A stretch of DNA of 64,000 nucleotides from Gordonia insulae (GTDB taxonomy: Bacteria > Actinomycetota > Actinomycetes > Mycobacteriales > Mycobacteriaceae), in contig NZ_CP033972.1 in assembly GCF_003855095.1 (NCBI RefSeq), forward strand, positions 3,038,001 through 3,102,000, given 5' to 3'. Of the stretch, positions 1-8,342 are shown in pieces. The first letter of the stretch is position 1. Each line of letters opens with the position of its first letter. Both the position numbers and the translations under genes were made by a program. The notes beneath the pieces were generated by a model, which did not search any database, was not told the DNA's origin, and worked only from the letters and a program-made list of their open reading frames with translations.

Positions 1-974
1 CCGATGTCGATGGCTCAGCTGATTTCTACACTCGCAAGTTCGGTATGCGGGAGTTCGCACGTCGCGACGGCAGAGTGTATCTGCGTTGCTGGGGCGACTA
101 TCAGCCCTACAGCGTGGTACTCGTACCAGGCGCTCAACCGGGTCTGCATCAGATGGCCTGGCGAACAACGAGTTCCGAAGCGCTCGAGGAGGCCGCCGCA
201 CGGGTCGAGCAGGCCGGTATCCAAGGGACCTGGACGGATGGCGGACTGGGGTACGGCCGGGCGTTCGAGTTCACCGGCCCCTACGGCCACCCCATGCGAT
301 TGGTCTTCGATGTGGACGACTACGAGGCAGATGCCGAGCATCGGTCGATCTATCCCGATCGGCCGGAGATGCGGTCGGCACATGCCGGCGCACCGCGATT
401 CCTCGACCATGTCACCATTGCGGCAACCGATGTCCGCGGATTCTGTGAGTGGTACGCGGAAGTTCTCGACTACCGCATCATGGGATACACCGAGCTCGAC
501 GACGCGCCTATCACGGTGTTCGGAGTTCTCACCACCAACGAGAAGTCCCACGATCTCGGTGTCGTGCTGGACACCTCGAGCACCCCAGGCCGGGTCAACC
601 ACCTCGCCTTCTGGGTCGACACGTACGAAGAGTTGGTGATCTGCGCGCAGGTTCTGCTCGAGCGCGGGACCGACATGGAGTACGGCCCCTCAGTGCACGG
701 GATCGGCGAACAGAACTTCCTCTACTTCCGCGAACCGAGCACCATGCGGGTGGAACTGAATTCCGGTGGTTACCGCAATTACGTGCCCGGCTGGGAGCCG
801 AAGGTGTGGAAGCCATCCGACGGTTCCAACAACATCTTCCGCAACAGCGCGATGCCCATGTCGATGACCGAGTCCTTCCCTGCCGCCGATGGTTTCACCG
901 CAACAGAGGAAGGCGTCTCTGATGAGATGAAGGCCGAGCTGCTCAACCCGTACGCCCAGCACGGCCGGGGCTGA
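1..974 (+). CDS. Extradiol ring-cleavage dioxygenase (VOC/catechol 2,3-dioxygenase type), 5' end outside window
   Basis: The reading frame is open from base 3 and has no start in the window, so the gene is cut at its 5' end. The visible part has two vicinal-oxygen-chelate modules. The C-terminal module shows the likely Fe(II) facial triad: His in LDHVTIA, His in VNHLAFW and Glu in MRVELNS. Family members open catecholic rings next to the diol and yield a 2-hydroxymuconate-type product. It is the first visible gene of a + strand operon with two FAH-family hydrolases, which fits ring cleavage followed by C-C hydrolysis. The substrate cannot be read from the sequence. A related enzyme is encoded at 19332-20270. 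A strong hairpin follows the stop codon, so expression of the downstream genes may be reduced relative to this one. Confidence 0.85.
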   Translation, partial: DVDGSADFYTRKFGMREFARRDGRVYLRCWGDYQPYSVVLVPGAQPGLHQMAWRTTSSEALEEAAARVEQAGIQGTWTDGGLGYGRAFEFTGPYGHPMRLVFDVDDYEADAEHRSIYPDRPEMRSAHAGAPRFLDHVTIAATDVRGFCEWYAEVLDYRIMGYTELDDAPITVFGVLTTNEKSHDLGVVLDTSSTPGRVNHLAFWVDTYEELVICAQVLLERGTDMEYGPSVHGIGEQNFLYFREPSTMRVELNSGGYRNYVPGWEPKVWKPSDGSNNIFRNSAMPMSMTESFPAADGFTATEEGVSDEMKAELLNPYAQHGRG

Positions 975-990
975 GGAGACTTTCGCAACG

Positions 991-1026
991 GTGTTCACCC
1001 GGTAGGAGTTCCGACCGGGTGAACAC
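991..1026 (+). terminator. Perfect 13-bp stem hairpin between dioxygenase and hydrolase genes
   Basis: GTGTTCACCCGGT pairs perfectly with ACCGGGTGAACAC across a 10-base loop. No T tract follows. It lies 17 bases after the dioxygenase stop and 24 bases before the next start. It could be an intrinsic-like terminator, an attenuator or an mRNA-stabilising structure that makes the dioxygenase more abundant than the rest of the operon. Confidence 0.55.
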
Positions 1027-1049
1027 TGTCCCGCCCACGATGGAGAACT

Positions 1050-1994
1050 ATGAAGATCGCACGCAGACAAACCGACCACGGTCCACGCTGCGCCGTCGTC
1101 GACGACGATCTACTGATCGACCTGTTGATCGATGATTCGCTCCTCGACCTGTTGCGCACCGAGGACCCGAGCCGTGTCGACGACGTGGCATCTGCCGCCC
1201 TCCGCAACCGGCGAACCGTCACCCCCATCGACGAGGCCACTCTTCTCGCACCTCTTCAACCACCGACGTTCCGCGACTTCTCGACGTTCCCCGAGCACAT
1301 CGCCGGCATCGGCAAGAACCTCGATCCACAGGCCGAGGTGCCCGAGATATTCTGGGAGATACCGACTTTCTACTTCTCCAACCCCTACGCGATCGTCGGC
1401 CCCTACGATTCGGTCCCCATCTCGCCGGGTTGCCGCGATTTCGACTTCGAGCTCGAGGTGGGGGCAGTGGTCGGACGCTCCGGTCGCGACCTCGGACCTG
1501 ACGACGCCGATGATCACATCGCCGGATACGTTGTGATCAACGACTTCTCGGCGCGTGACACCCAGTTCCGGGAGATGCAGCTGCATCTTGGACCGGCCAA
1601 GGGCAAGGATTCGTCGACGGTTCTGGGCGCCTTCTTCGTGACGGCCGACGAGCTCGACGGTCGTCGCAGCCGCGCCTCGTTCGACCTCGAGATGCGGGTG
1701 GAGGTCAACGGCGTGACCATCGGCACCGACACGCTGTCGAACATGGCCTGGACCTTTCCGGCTCTGGCGGCGTATGCCTCTCGCGGTACGTGGATCCGGC
1801 CGGGAGATCTCTTGGGCTCGGGTACCTGCCAGTCCGGGTGTCTCGCGGAACTGTGGGGACGCCACGGGCGCGACGCCTATCCTGCATTGCAGCCGGGTGA
1901 TGTGGTCACCACGCACGTCGACGTACTGGGTGGTACCGCCAACGAGATCGCCCCCGCGGCACCGATCACCCCGATCCCACCATGGAGAGGCTGA
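1050..1994 (+). CDS. Fumarylacetoacetate hydrolase (FAH) family protein
   Basis: This 314-residue protein has the FAH fold signature. The DFELEVGAVVG segment carries the metal-binding Glu residues. It is followed by NDFSARD, by the GPAKGKD loop and by a C-terminal GSGTCQSGC segment. Family members hydrolyse C-C bonds of acylpyruvates or isomerise and decarboxylate muconate-type products, using Mg2+ or Mn2+. A GGAGAA ribosome site precedes the ATG. The next gene overlaps the stop as ATGA, so translation is probably coupled. The protein resembles the FAH-family protein at 18283-19284 more than the second FAH protein of this operon at 5269-6270. It probably acts on the ring-cleavage product of the upstream dioxygenase. 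The exact reaction is an inference. Confidence 0.85.
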   Translation: MKIARRQTDHGPRCAVVDDDLLIDLLIDDSLLDLLRTEDPSRVDDVASAALRNRRTVTPIDEATLLAPLQPPTFRDFSTFPEHIAGIGKNLDPQAEVPEIFWEIPTFYFSNPYAIVGPYDSVPISPGCRDFDFELEVGAVVGRSGRDLGPDDADDHIAGYVVINDFSARDTQFREMQLHLGPAKGKDSSTVLGAFFVTADELDGRRSRASFDLEMRVEVNGVTIGTDTLSNMAWTFPALAAYASRGTWIRPGDLLGSGTCQSGCLAELWGRHGRDAYPALQPGDVVTTHVDVLGGTANEIAPAAPITPIPPWRG

Positions 1995-2989
1995 TGAGCA
2001 TAAAGGTCCTGATCACCGACCACCCGGCATCGACCCCGGATGTGGAACGCGAGGTGTTGTCGACCCTGGGCGCAGAAGTCGTTGTGGCACCCAGCACCGA
2101 CGAAGCGACCCTCGCGGAACTCGCGGGCGACGTCGACGCGATCATCACCTGCTTCGCCAAGGTGACCGATCGGGTACTCGACGCTGCCGTGCGATGTCGA
2201 ACCGTGGCGCGAACGGGTGTCGGCGTCGACAACATCGATGTCGCTCGGGCAACGCAGTTGGGCATGATCGTGACCAACGTTCCCGAATACTGCACCGACG
2301 AAGTCGCCGATCACACGCTGATGCTCATCCTGGCCTTGTCGCGTCGACTGGGACCGCTGGTCGCCGACACCGCCGCTGGTGGCTGGGACCGCAACCTCAC
2401 CCCTGTCCCGATGCGGCTACGCGGAAAGACGCTGGCCCTCTTGGGTACCGGAACCATCGGCCGGGCGCTGATCCCACGGGCCCAAGCGATCGGCATGGAC
2501 GTCGTCGCATGCAACCGCGGCCGCGCCACTCCCCCGGGGGTGCGGTCGGTCCCCGGTCTCGCAGCCCTGTTCGCCGAGGCCGACGTCCTCTCGCTGCACC
2601 TGCCGTTGACCCCGGAGACCGAGGGCATCATCGACCGCTCGGCGTTGGCAGCCATGAAACCGTCTGCACTGCTGGTGAACACGGCGCGCGGCGGCCTGGT
2701 GGACACGCCCTCGCTCACCGAGGCACTCGCGGCAGGAGAGATCGCCGGCGCCGCACTGGACGTCACCGAACCCGAGCCGCTGCCGGCTGCACACCGCCTA
2801 CGTGGACTGCCCAACGTACTACTCACGCCACACATCGCCTTCAGTTCCGACGGCTCGCTTGCCGACCTGAGTCGGTTCGCCGCCGGCAACGTCGTCGGCG
2901 TCCTGCGCGGATCGCTGCCCTCCTCGGTCGTCAATCCGGACGTCCTCGAGTCCCCCGGACTCCGCGGGAAAGGGGTCACGCACTCATGA
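1994..2989 (+). CDS. D-isomer-specific 2-hydroxyacid dehydrogenase (SerA/hydroxypyruvate reductase-like)
   Basis: The 331-residue protein has the NAD-binding motif GTGTIGRALIP and the catalytic Arg, Glu and His of the family in NTARGGLVD, TEPEPLP and LTPHIAF. It lacks the ACT-type C-terminal domain of long SerA proteins. Such enzymes interconvert 2-oxo acids and D-2-hydroxy acids, for example hydroxypyruvate and D-glycerate. I chose the ATG that overlaps the previous stop, because GGAGAGG lies directly before it. An earlier in-frame ATG at 1982 would overlap the ribosome site. The next gene, a kinase, again overlaps by ATGA. With the kinase and the enolase-like gene it could form a reduction-phosphorylation-dehydration sequence, which is an inference. 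Confidence 0.85.
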   Translation: MSIKVLITDHPASTPDVEREVLSTLGAEVVVAPSTDEATLAELAGDVDAIITCFAKVTDRVLDAAVRCRTVARTGVGVDNIDVARATQLGMIVTNVPEYCTDEVADHTLMLILALSRRLGPLVADTAAGGWDRNLTPVPMRLRGKTLALLGTGTIGRALIPRAQAIGMDVVACNRGRATPPGVRSVPGLAALFAEADVLSLHLPLTPETEGIIDRSALAAMKPSALLVNTARGGLVDTPSLTEALAAGEIAGAALDVTEPEPLPAAHRLRGLPNVLLTPHIAFSSDGSLADLSRFAAGNVVGVLRGSLPSSVVNPDVLESPGLRGKGVTHS

Positions 2990-3975
2990 CAACTCTGTCG
3001 CTACGCGCAGAGTTGACTGCGCACCTTGCCGAGCGCGGACTGCTCGCCGGCGACGCATCCCCAGTCTCCATCCGACCGCTCACCGGTGGCGTGTCCAACG
3101 ACGTCCTCGCGGTGACCGGTGGTGATTTCGATGCGGTCGTCAAACGTGCTCTCGGGCAACTCCGAACCGCGAAGCTGTGGAACGCCGACACCACGCGGCT
3201 GCTCACCGAGGGGCGCGCCTTGCTGGCGGCCGCTGCCGTCGACCCGACGAGGGTCCCACGAGTTCTCGATCTGACGCCTGAGTTCCTGGTCATCGAACGG
3301 GCGCCGAGCACCTGGACGACGTGGAAGGAGCGCCTCCTCGACCATGACGTCGATCCGATGATCGCCGGCAAACTGGGGGAATTCCTCGGTGCACTACAGC
3401 GGGACACCGCCGCGGGTGCCGTCGACACCGCGCAGTTCGAGGGAGTTCGCGCGTTCGAGCAGCTCCGGGTGGACCCGTTCCATCGCGAAGTCGCCGCGAC
3501 GCACCCCGAGCTGCGCGCCGTCGTCGAACAGACGATAGACACCATGTTCGCCAACCGCGTGTGCCTGGTACACGGCGATTACACACCCAAGAACGTGATG
3601 GTGGGCGACAGTGTCGATGATGTCTGGGTGATCGACTGGGAGGTGGCACATGTCGGTGATCCGACCTTCGACCCCGCCTGGGTGATCGGCCATCTTCTTC
3701 TCAAGAGCATCCATCGACCCCCCAGTGCAGCGGCATACCTCGCCGCCGCGCACGCGTTCCTCGACAGCCGAACGGGCATTATCGGTGCACCCGTCCTCGA
3801 CCACGTCCAGCTGACCCGCCAGATCGGATGTCTACTCGTCGCCCGCATCGACGGGCGCAGTCCCATCGACTACCTGGACCCGCGCGACCGTGACCAGGCC
3901 CGGAAGCTGGGCCGTCATGTGCTGTTGAACACCCCAGACCGCATCGATTCCATTTGGGAGAATCTTCATGACTGA
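2986..3975 (+). CDS. APH/choline-kinase-like phosphotransferase
   Basis: The 329-residue protein has the kinase-like motifs of the aminoglycoside phosphotransferase family: HGDYTPKN (catalytic loop with Asp and Asn) and VIDWEVA (Mg2+-binding Asp), with an N-terminal TGGVSND glycine loop. The family phosphorylates hydroxyl groups on diverse small molecules, so the substrate is not set by the motifs. It overlaps the dehydrogenase stop (ATGA) and its own stop overlaps the enolase-like start by 8 bases. An upstream open frame extends this gene towards 1774, but that part is antisense-type noise inside the neighbours. By context it may phosphorylate a 2-hydroxy acid, acting like a glycerate kinase. 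Resistance to an aminoglycoside seems unlikely here. Confidence 0.8.
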   Translation: MTTLSLRAELTAHLAERGLLAGDASPVSIRPLTGGVSNDVLAVTGGDFDAVVKRALGQLRTAKLWNADTTRLLTEGRALLAAAAVDPTRVPRVLDLTPEFLVIERAPSTWTTWKERLLDHDVDPMIAGKLGEFLGALQRDTAAGAVDTAQFEGVRAFEQLRVDPFHREVAATHPELRAVVEQTIDTMFANRVCLVHGDYTPKNVMVGDSVDDVWVIDWEVAHVGDPTFDPAWVIGHLLLKSIHRPPSAAAYLAAAHAFLDSRTGIIGAPVLDHVQLTRQIGCLLVARIDGRSPIDYLDPRDRDQARKLGRHVLLNTPDRIDSIWENLHD

Positions 3976-5272
3976 CACGACCGTCGACTCCGTATTCGCC
4001 TGGGAGGCACTCGACTCACGCGGTAAGCCGACCGTCGCCTGTGAGGTCGTCCTCGCGGACGGGACGCGCGGCCACACATCGGTACCGTCGGGCGCCTCGA
4101 CCGGGACACACGAGGCCAGCGAGCTGCGCGACGGCGGACACCGCTATGGCGGACAGGGTGTGCTGACTGCGGTGCGCAATGCGAACACCGTGCTCGCTCA
4201 GGCAGTTCGCGGCGTGGACGCCACCGATCAGGTGGCGATTGATCAGGCGCTACGTGCGGCCGACGGTACCGAGAACCTCTCCGCGCTGGGCGCCAATGCA
4301 GTGCTGGCGATATCCATCGGCAGCGCGATCGCGGCCGCGTCCGCCCAAGGTCGATCGCTGTACAGGTCGGTGGACGATTCCGGGCAACGGCCACTGCTTC
4401 CGTTGCCCATGGTCAACGTCTTGTCCGGCGGCGCGCACGCGGGCCGCGCGATCGACGTCCAGGACTTCCTCGTCGTGCCGATGGCCGCCGGGAGCTTCGC
4501 CGAAGCGATCGAGATCTGCGCGCGAGTACGGGCCGGCGCCACCCAGGTCCTTGACGAGCGCGGATTGCCGACGGCACTGGTGGCCGACGAGGGTGGCCTG
4601 GGCCCGGTGTTGCCGTCGAACCGCGCGGCACTCGACATCATGGTGGAGGGCATCGAGCGCGCCGGCCTGCAGCCCGGAGCCGACGCGGCCATCGCCATCG
4701 ATGTCGCCGCCACCCAGTTCCACACGGCCGAGAACACCTACGTACTCAGCGCAGAACAGGGACGCACGCTACGCTCTGCCGAACTCGTCGACGAATTGGT
4801 CTCCTGGACAGAGCATTATCCGATCGTCTCGCTCGAGGATGCACTGGCCGAGGATGATTGGTCGGGTTGGGCCGAAGCGACCACACGGCTGGGCCATTGC
4901 CAGTTGCTCGGCGACGACCTCTTCGTCACCAACCCCGCGCGTCTACAGCGAGGCATCGACGGGTGGGTTGCGAACGCGGTCCTCGTCAAGCCGAACCAGA
5001 TCGGTACCCTGACCGACGCGCGCACCGTCGTGACCACGGCGCAAGCCGCGGGCTACCGCACCGTGCTGTCGGCGCGGTCGGGAGAGACCGAGGACTCGTG
5101 GCTGGCAGACCTGGCGGTCGGCTGGCGAACCGGCCAGATCAAGGTCGGGTCGACAATGCGCTCGGAACGCACCGCGAAATGGAATCGGTTGCTGCGCATC
5201 GAGGCTGAGCTGGGCGACCAGGCGGACTTCGCCGGCGCTGCCGCCATCGCGGCTTCCGGGGTGCGGGCATGA
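3968..5272 (+). CDS. Divergent enolase paralogue in a catabolic operon
   Basis: The 434-residue protein aligns along its length with phosphopyruvate hydratase. It keeps the PSGASTG loop, the metal ligands Asp245, Glu290 and Asp316, the base Lys341 in LVKPNQIG, the DEGG Glu208, His157, and Arg370-Ser371 of the RSGETED motif. Two active-site positions differ by my hand alignment: the Glu of the QEFM motif is Asp166, and the His of SHRSGETED is Ala369. The loop after His157 is also changed (HAGR instead of HADN-type). Metal and phosphate binding therefore look intact, while the pocket around the leaving hydroxyl is altered. This suggests a related substrate rather than glycolytic 2-phosphoglycerate. 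The neighbouring kinase and dehydrogenase genes support a catabolic role. The housekeeping enolase should lie elsewhere. Confidence 0.85.
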   Translation: MTDTTVDSVFAWEALDSRGKPTVACEVVLADGTRGHTSVPSGASTGTHEASELRDGGHRYGGQGVLTAVRNANTVLAQAVRGVDATDQVAIDQALRAADGTENLSALGANAVLAISIGSAIAAASAQGRSLYRSVDDSGQRPLLPLPMVNVLSGGAHAGRAIDVQDFLVVPMAAGSFAEAIEICARVRAGATQVLDERGLPTALVADEGGLGPVLPSNRAALDIMVEGIERAGLQPGADAAIAIDVAATQFHTAENTYVLSAEQGRTLRSAELVDELVSWTEHYPIVSLEDALAEDDWSGWAEATTRLGHCQLLGDDLFVTNPARLQRGIDGWVANAVLVKPNQIGTLTDARTVVTTAQAAGYRTVLSARSGETEDSWLADLAVGWRTGQIKVGSTMRSERTAKWNRLLRIEAELGDQADFAGAAAIAASGVRA

Positions 5273-6270
5273 AGCGATCGATTCCCTCCTACGGGCTGGG
5301 TACATTCAGCGATGATCGGCACACCTTCGCCGGAGTCGTCGCGGGGGAACGGGTACTCGAGATCGCTGACGACACCCTGGTCAACGGTGCCGCGACCGTG
5401 CTCGCGCTCCTCGACGAGTGGGATGCGACACGCCGGCATCTGCCGCGACTGGCCGAAACCGCCCGGGACAGTGGGACTCTGCTGACGGATTTGCGGATAC
5501 ACGAGCCGCTTCGCCCGAGGCACATCATCCAGGCTGGCGCGAACTACCGCAGCCATGTCATGGAGATCATCGTCTCCGGCCGTGAACCCGACGACATGCG
5601 CTCCGAGGACGAGCTCTACGCCGCTGCCGGCAAGATGCTCGACGATCGCGCGGCCACAGGTAGCGCATTCCTCTTCGCCGGCCTCGATTCGGCCATGTGC
5701 GGCGCCGACGACGATATCCACCTGATCGGCGAGTCCCGCCAAACCGATTGGGAGGCTGAGCTGGCCGTCGTCATCGGAAGGCGCACCGACAACGTGACGC
5801 GAGCCGACGCCCTCGAGCACGTCGCCGGCTTCACGATCGCCAATGACATCAGCGCACGCGATCTACAGTTCCCGGCCGAGCATCGCCCCCTCGGCGGCGA
5901 TTGGCTGCGAGCCAAGAACAGACCAACGTTCCTTCCGGTCGGACCGTTCCTCGTTCCCGCCGACAACATCGATGACTACCGAGACCTCGAGATCACTCTC
6001 GATCTCAACGGGCAGCGGATGCAGCAAGATCGGGCCGCCAACTTGATCTTCGACGTGGAGTCGCTCGTCGCACAGGCGTCGCAGATAGCCCCGTTGCTAC
6101 CCGGCGACCTCATCCTGACCGGGAGCCCGGCCGGCAACGGCGGCAAGTGGCAGCGCTGGCTACAACCCGGGGACACCCTCACGACGGCCATCACCGGGCT
6201 CTCGCATCTGCACAACACCTGCATAGCTCCGACTGCGCAGCCCGCAGCTTCGAAGGGGAACAATCAGTGA
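5269..6270 (+). CDS. Second FAH-family hydrolase/isomerase of the operon
   Basis: The 333-residue protein has the FAH core. GANYRSHVMEI resembles the entry motif of the 2-hydroxyhepta-2,4-diene-1,7-dioate isomerase/FAHD group. It is followed by DWEAELAVVIG with the metal-binding Glu residues, by the NDISARDLQ motif, and by LTGSPAGNG near the C-terminus. It belongs to a different FAH subgroup from the protein at 1050-1994, so the two probably act at different steps. The start overlaps the enolase-like stop as ATGA. The next gene begins with GTG overlapping this stop. The substrate is not predictable beyond an oxo-dienoate or acylpyruvate type. Confidence 0.85.
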   Translation: MKRSIPSYGLGTFSDDRHTFAGVVAGERVLEIADDTLVNGAATVLALLDEWDATRRHLPRLAETARDSGTLLTDLRIHEPLRPRHIIQAGANYRSHVMEIIVSGREPDDMRSEDELYAAAGKMLDDRAATGSAFLFAGLDSAMCGADDDIHLIGESRQTDWEAELAVVIGRRTDNVTRADALEHVAGFTIANDISARDLQFPAEHRPLGGDWLRAKNRPTFLPVGPFLVPADNIDDYRDLEITLDLNGQRMQQDRAANLIFDVESLVAQASQIAPLLPGDLILTGSPAGNGGKWQRWLQPGDTLTTAITGLSHLHNTCIAPTAQPAASKGNNQ

Positions 6271-7274
6271 GTACGGACGATCAGACCACCCGTCACATGC
6301 CGGAAGTGACGCTGGATCCGGCCGACCCCGAGGCGGCGATTGCCGCTGCGGCACAGCGTTGTACCAACTGGGGCCGATGGGGGCCACAGGACGTGCACGG
6401 TACCCTCAATCACATCACCGACGAGGACCGTCGCCACGCAGCCACTCTCGTCCGCAGTGGCCAAACCTTCAGCCTGTCACTGCCGTTCGATATGGACGGT
6501 CCACAGAAGGGCTGGCGCCGCCGTACCAACCCCATTCACACCATGCTCGACACCGGTTCCGACGCAGAAGCAGGACGTCAAGGATTCCCCCACGGCCTCG
6601 GCGGCGCCGATGATGTGGTGACCATGCCGCTGCAGTGCTCGACCCAATGGGACGGGCTCGGTCACATCTTCGACCACGGTAGAGCCTGGAACGACCGGCG
6701 TGCCGGTGATGTGGTCACCTCGGAGGGGGACAAGGTCACCGGCATCGAAACCGCTGCCGATCTGATCGTGGGACGTGGCGTCCTACTCGACGTCGGACGG
6801 GTCTGTGGAACCGATGGCGAGCTCCCTGACGGCTTCGCCATCACCGCGGAGCACCTTCAACACACCATCACTGCTCAGGGTGTGACAGCCCAGGTGGGCC
6901 GAGGCGACCTCGTATGTGTCCGTACGGGCCAACTCGCGCGTGCCCGTCGCGCCGGTTGGGGCGACTACGCGGGCGGTCCTGCGCCTGGCCTGTCGTTCAC
7001 CACCGCCGACTGGATCCGCGCCACCGATGTCTCCGGCATCGCCACGGACACCTGGGGATTCGAGGTCCGTCCGAACGAGTTCCACAATGCGTTTCAGCCG
7101 CTGCACCAGGTGGCCATCCCCCACATCGGTCTCTACATCGGTGAGATGTGGAACCTCGACGAGCTCGCAGAGACCTGCGCCGCCGACAGTCGATACGAGT
7201 TCCTGCTCACCGCGGCACCGCTGCCGGTGACCGGCGCCGTCGGAGCTCCGGTCAATCCCATCGCCATGCGGTAG
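6267..7274 (+). CDS. Cyclase-family hydrolase (kynurenine formamidase-like fold)
   Basis: The 335-residue protein is a member of the PF04199-type cyclase family. Its core TQWDGLGHIFDHG corresponds to the HxGTHxDxxxH-like metal motif, with Gln where many members have His. I chose GTG because it overlaps the upstream stop (GTGA), has GAAGGGGAA upstream, and continues the operon's coupling pattern. Later ATG codons are possible. The family hydrolyses amides, lactones or C-C bonds with a divalent metal. A close paralogue sits at 16515-17513 in the second catabolic operon; long identical stretches include DVGRVCGTDGELPDGFAIT. The last 47 codons overlap the end of the opposing LysR reading frame. 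Confidence 0.8.
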   Translation: MSTDDQTTRHMPEVTLDPADPEAAIAAAAQRCTNWGRWGPQDVHGTLNHITDEDRRHAATLVRSGQTFSLSLPFDMDGPQKGWRRRTNPIHTMLDTGSDAEAGRQGFPHGLGGADDVVTMPLQCSTQWDGLGHIFDHGRAWNDRRAGDVVTSEGDKVTGIETAADLIVGRGVLLDVGRVCGTDGELPDGFAITAEHLQHTITAQGVTAQVGRGDLVCVRTGQLARARRAGWGDYAGGPAPGLSFTTADWIRATDVSGIATDTWGFEVRPNEFHNAFQPLHQVAIPHIGLYIGEMWNLDELAETCAADSRYEFLLTAAPLPVTGAVGAPVNPIAMR

Positions 7275-8251
7275 GTCGGTCTGGCACCGATCTGGGCGGT
7301 ATCACTCGACTGCGGTGATCCGTATGTCGTGAACGGGCAGTTCATCCGACGATCGACATCGCGGCACACGCGCTGGATCATCGACCGCAACCACATGTTT
7401 GCCGGGTCTGTCGCTTGCAGTGGATGCCAGTACATCGATTCCACCACCGGAATCTCGAGCTCCGAATCGAATTCGACCACCGTTGTGGCCAAGTGCTGGC
7501 GAATCGAGCGAACCATCATGCGTGGCACGAGGGCCACGAGATCAGTGCCCTCTACCAGCATTGGAGGTGCCTGCCATCCGGCGACCCGTGCCGCCACCCT
7601 GAGGGTGAGGCCGAGCTCGGCAAAGAACCGCATCGGCGGTGTCTGCACGCCTGCACCGAATTCACCGACCACGTGGGGCGCGCGAGCCAGATCGTCCACA
7701 GTGATTCTGCTGCGCTGGAGTAGCGGATTCGCTGAGTCCATCACCACAACGAACTCGTCGCGAAACAAGTAGCGTGATACACCGCCGAAGTTCTGCCCGA
7801 CCGGACCGATCAACACGTCGATCTGGTTGAAAGCCTCCAAGTCCGGACGCACCCTCGCGGAGGGCATGATGTCCACCGCGATATGGCCTCCGAGCTCGGC
7901 TATGAGGTTTCGAAGTGGTCGCATCACCACCGCTGTCGCATAGTCGGAGGCCGCCACCACGAACGTTCGATCGCTGTCGGCCGGATCGAACCGGGCGTTG
8001 AGCCGCATTGCACCCTGGGCGCGCTCAACAGCATCGTCGACCATCGGCGCCAGCGTCTCCGCAAACGTCGTCAGCTCATATCGGCGACCCGCCCGAACCA
8101 ACAGTTCATCGTTGAAGTGTCGCCTCAACCTAGCGAGATTGTTGCTCATAGCGGACTGACTCAGGTGCATCCGCTCCGCCGCCCGCGACACGTTCTTCAA
8201 CTCAAGCAGAACCTGCAGGTGCGGCAGGAGGTTGAGATCCACCTCGTTCAT
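7133..8251 (-). CDS. LysR-family transcriptional regulator
   Basis: The N-terminus has the LysR winged helix-turn-helix (DLNLLPHLQVLLE, then SRAAERMHLSQSAMSNNLARLR) followed by an effector-binding domain of the NodD/LinR type. The ATG at 8251 places the HTH at the normal distance. An upstream in-frame start at 8293 would add 14 residues without support. The reading frame runs to 372 residues, about 60 longer than usual, because its stop lies inside the opposing cyclase gene. The tail is therefore mostly antisense-coded and may be non-functional. It is related to the LysR protein at 21562-22563. It probably controls the operon ending at 7274, whose promoter lies outside the window. Confidence 0.85.
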   Translation of the reverse strand: MNEVDLNLLPHLQVLLELKNVSRAAERMHLSQSAMSNNLARLRRHFNDELLVRAGRRYELTTFAETLAPMVDDAVERAQGAMRLNARFDPADSDRTFVVAASDYATAVVMRPLRNLIAELGGHIAVDIMPSARVRPDLEAFNQIDVLIGPVGQNFGGVSRYLFRDEFVVVMDSANPLLQRSRITVDDLARAPHVVGEFGAGVQTPPMRFFAELGLTLRVAARVAGWQAPPMLVEGTDLVALVPRMMVRSIRQHLATTVVEFDSELEIPVVESMYWHPLQATDPANMWLRSMIQRVCRDVDRRMNCPFTTYGSPQSSDTAQIGARPTYRMAMGLTGAPTAPVTGSGAAVSRNSYRLSAAQVSASSSRFHISPM

Positions 8252-8342
8252 GCCCGCGCTCCCGTTCCGGCCCTCTCGGTGGGGTGAGCACACATGAGAT
8301 CAAGTATGCCGCGCCGAGCTTGCGAATTTGATGGCAAGCGCA

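Noticed and set aside
1774..2985. N-terminal extension of the kinase frame to 1774
   Set aside because: It overlaps the FAH and dehydrogenase genes in another frame and is Arg/His-rich. The kinase starts at the ATGA overlap.
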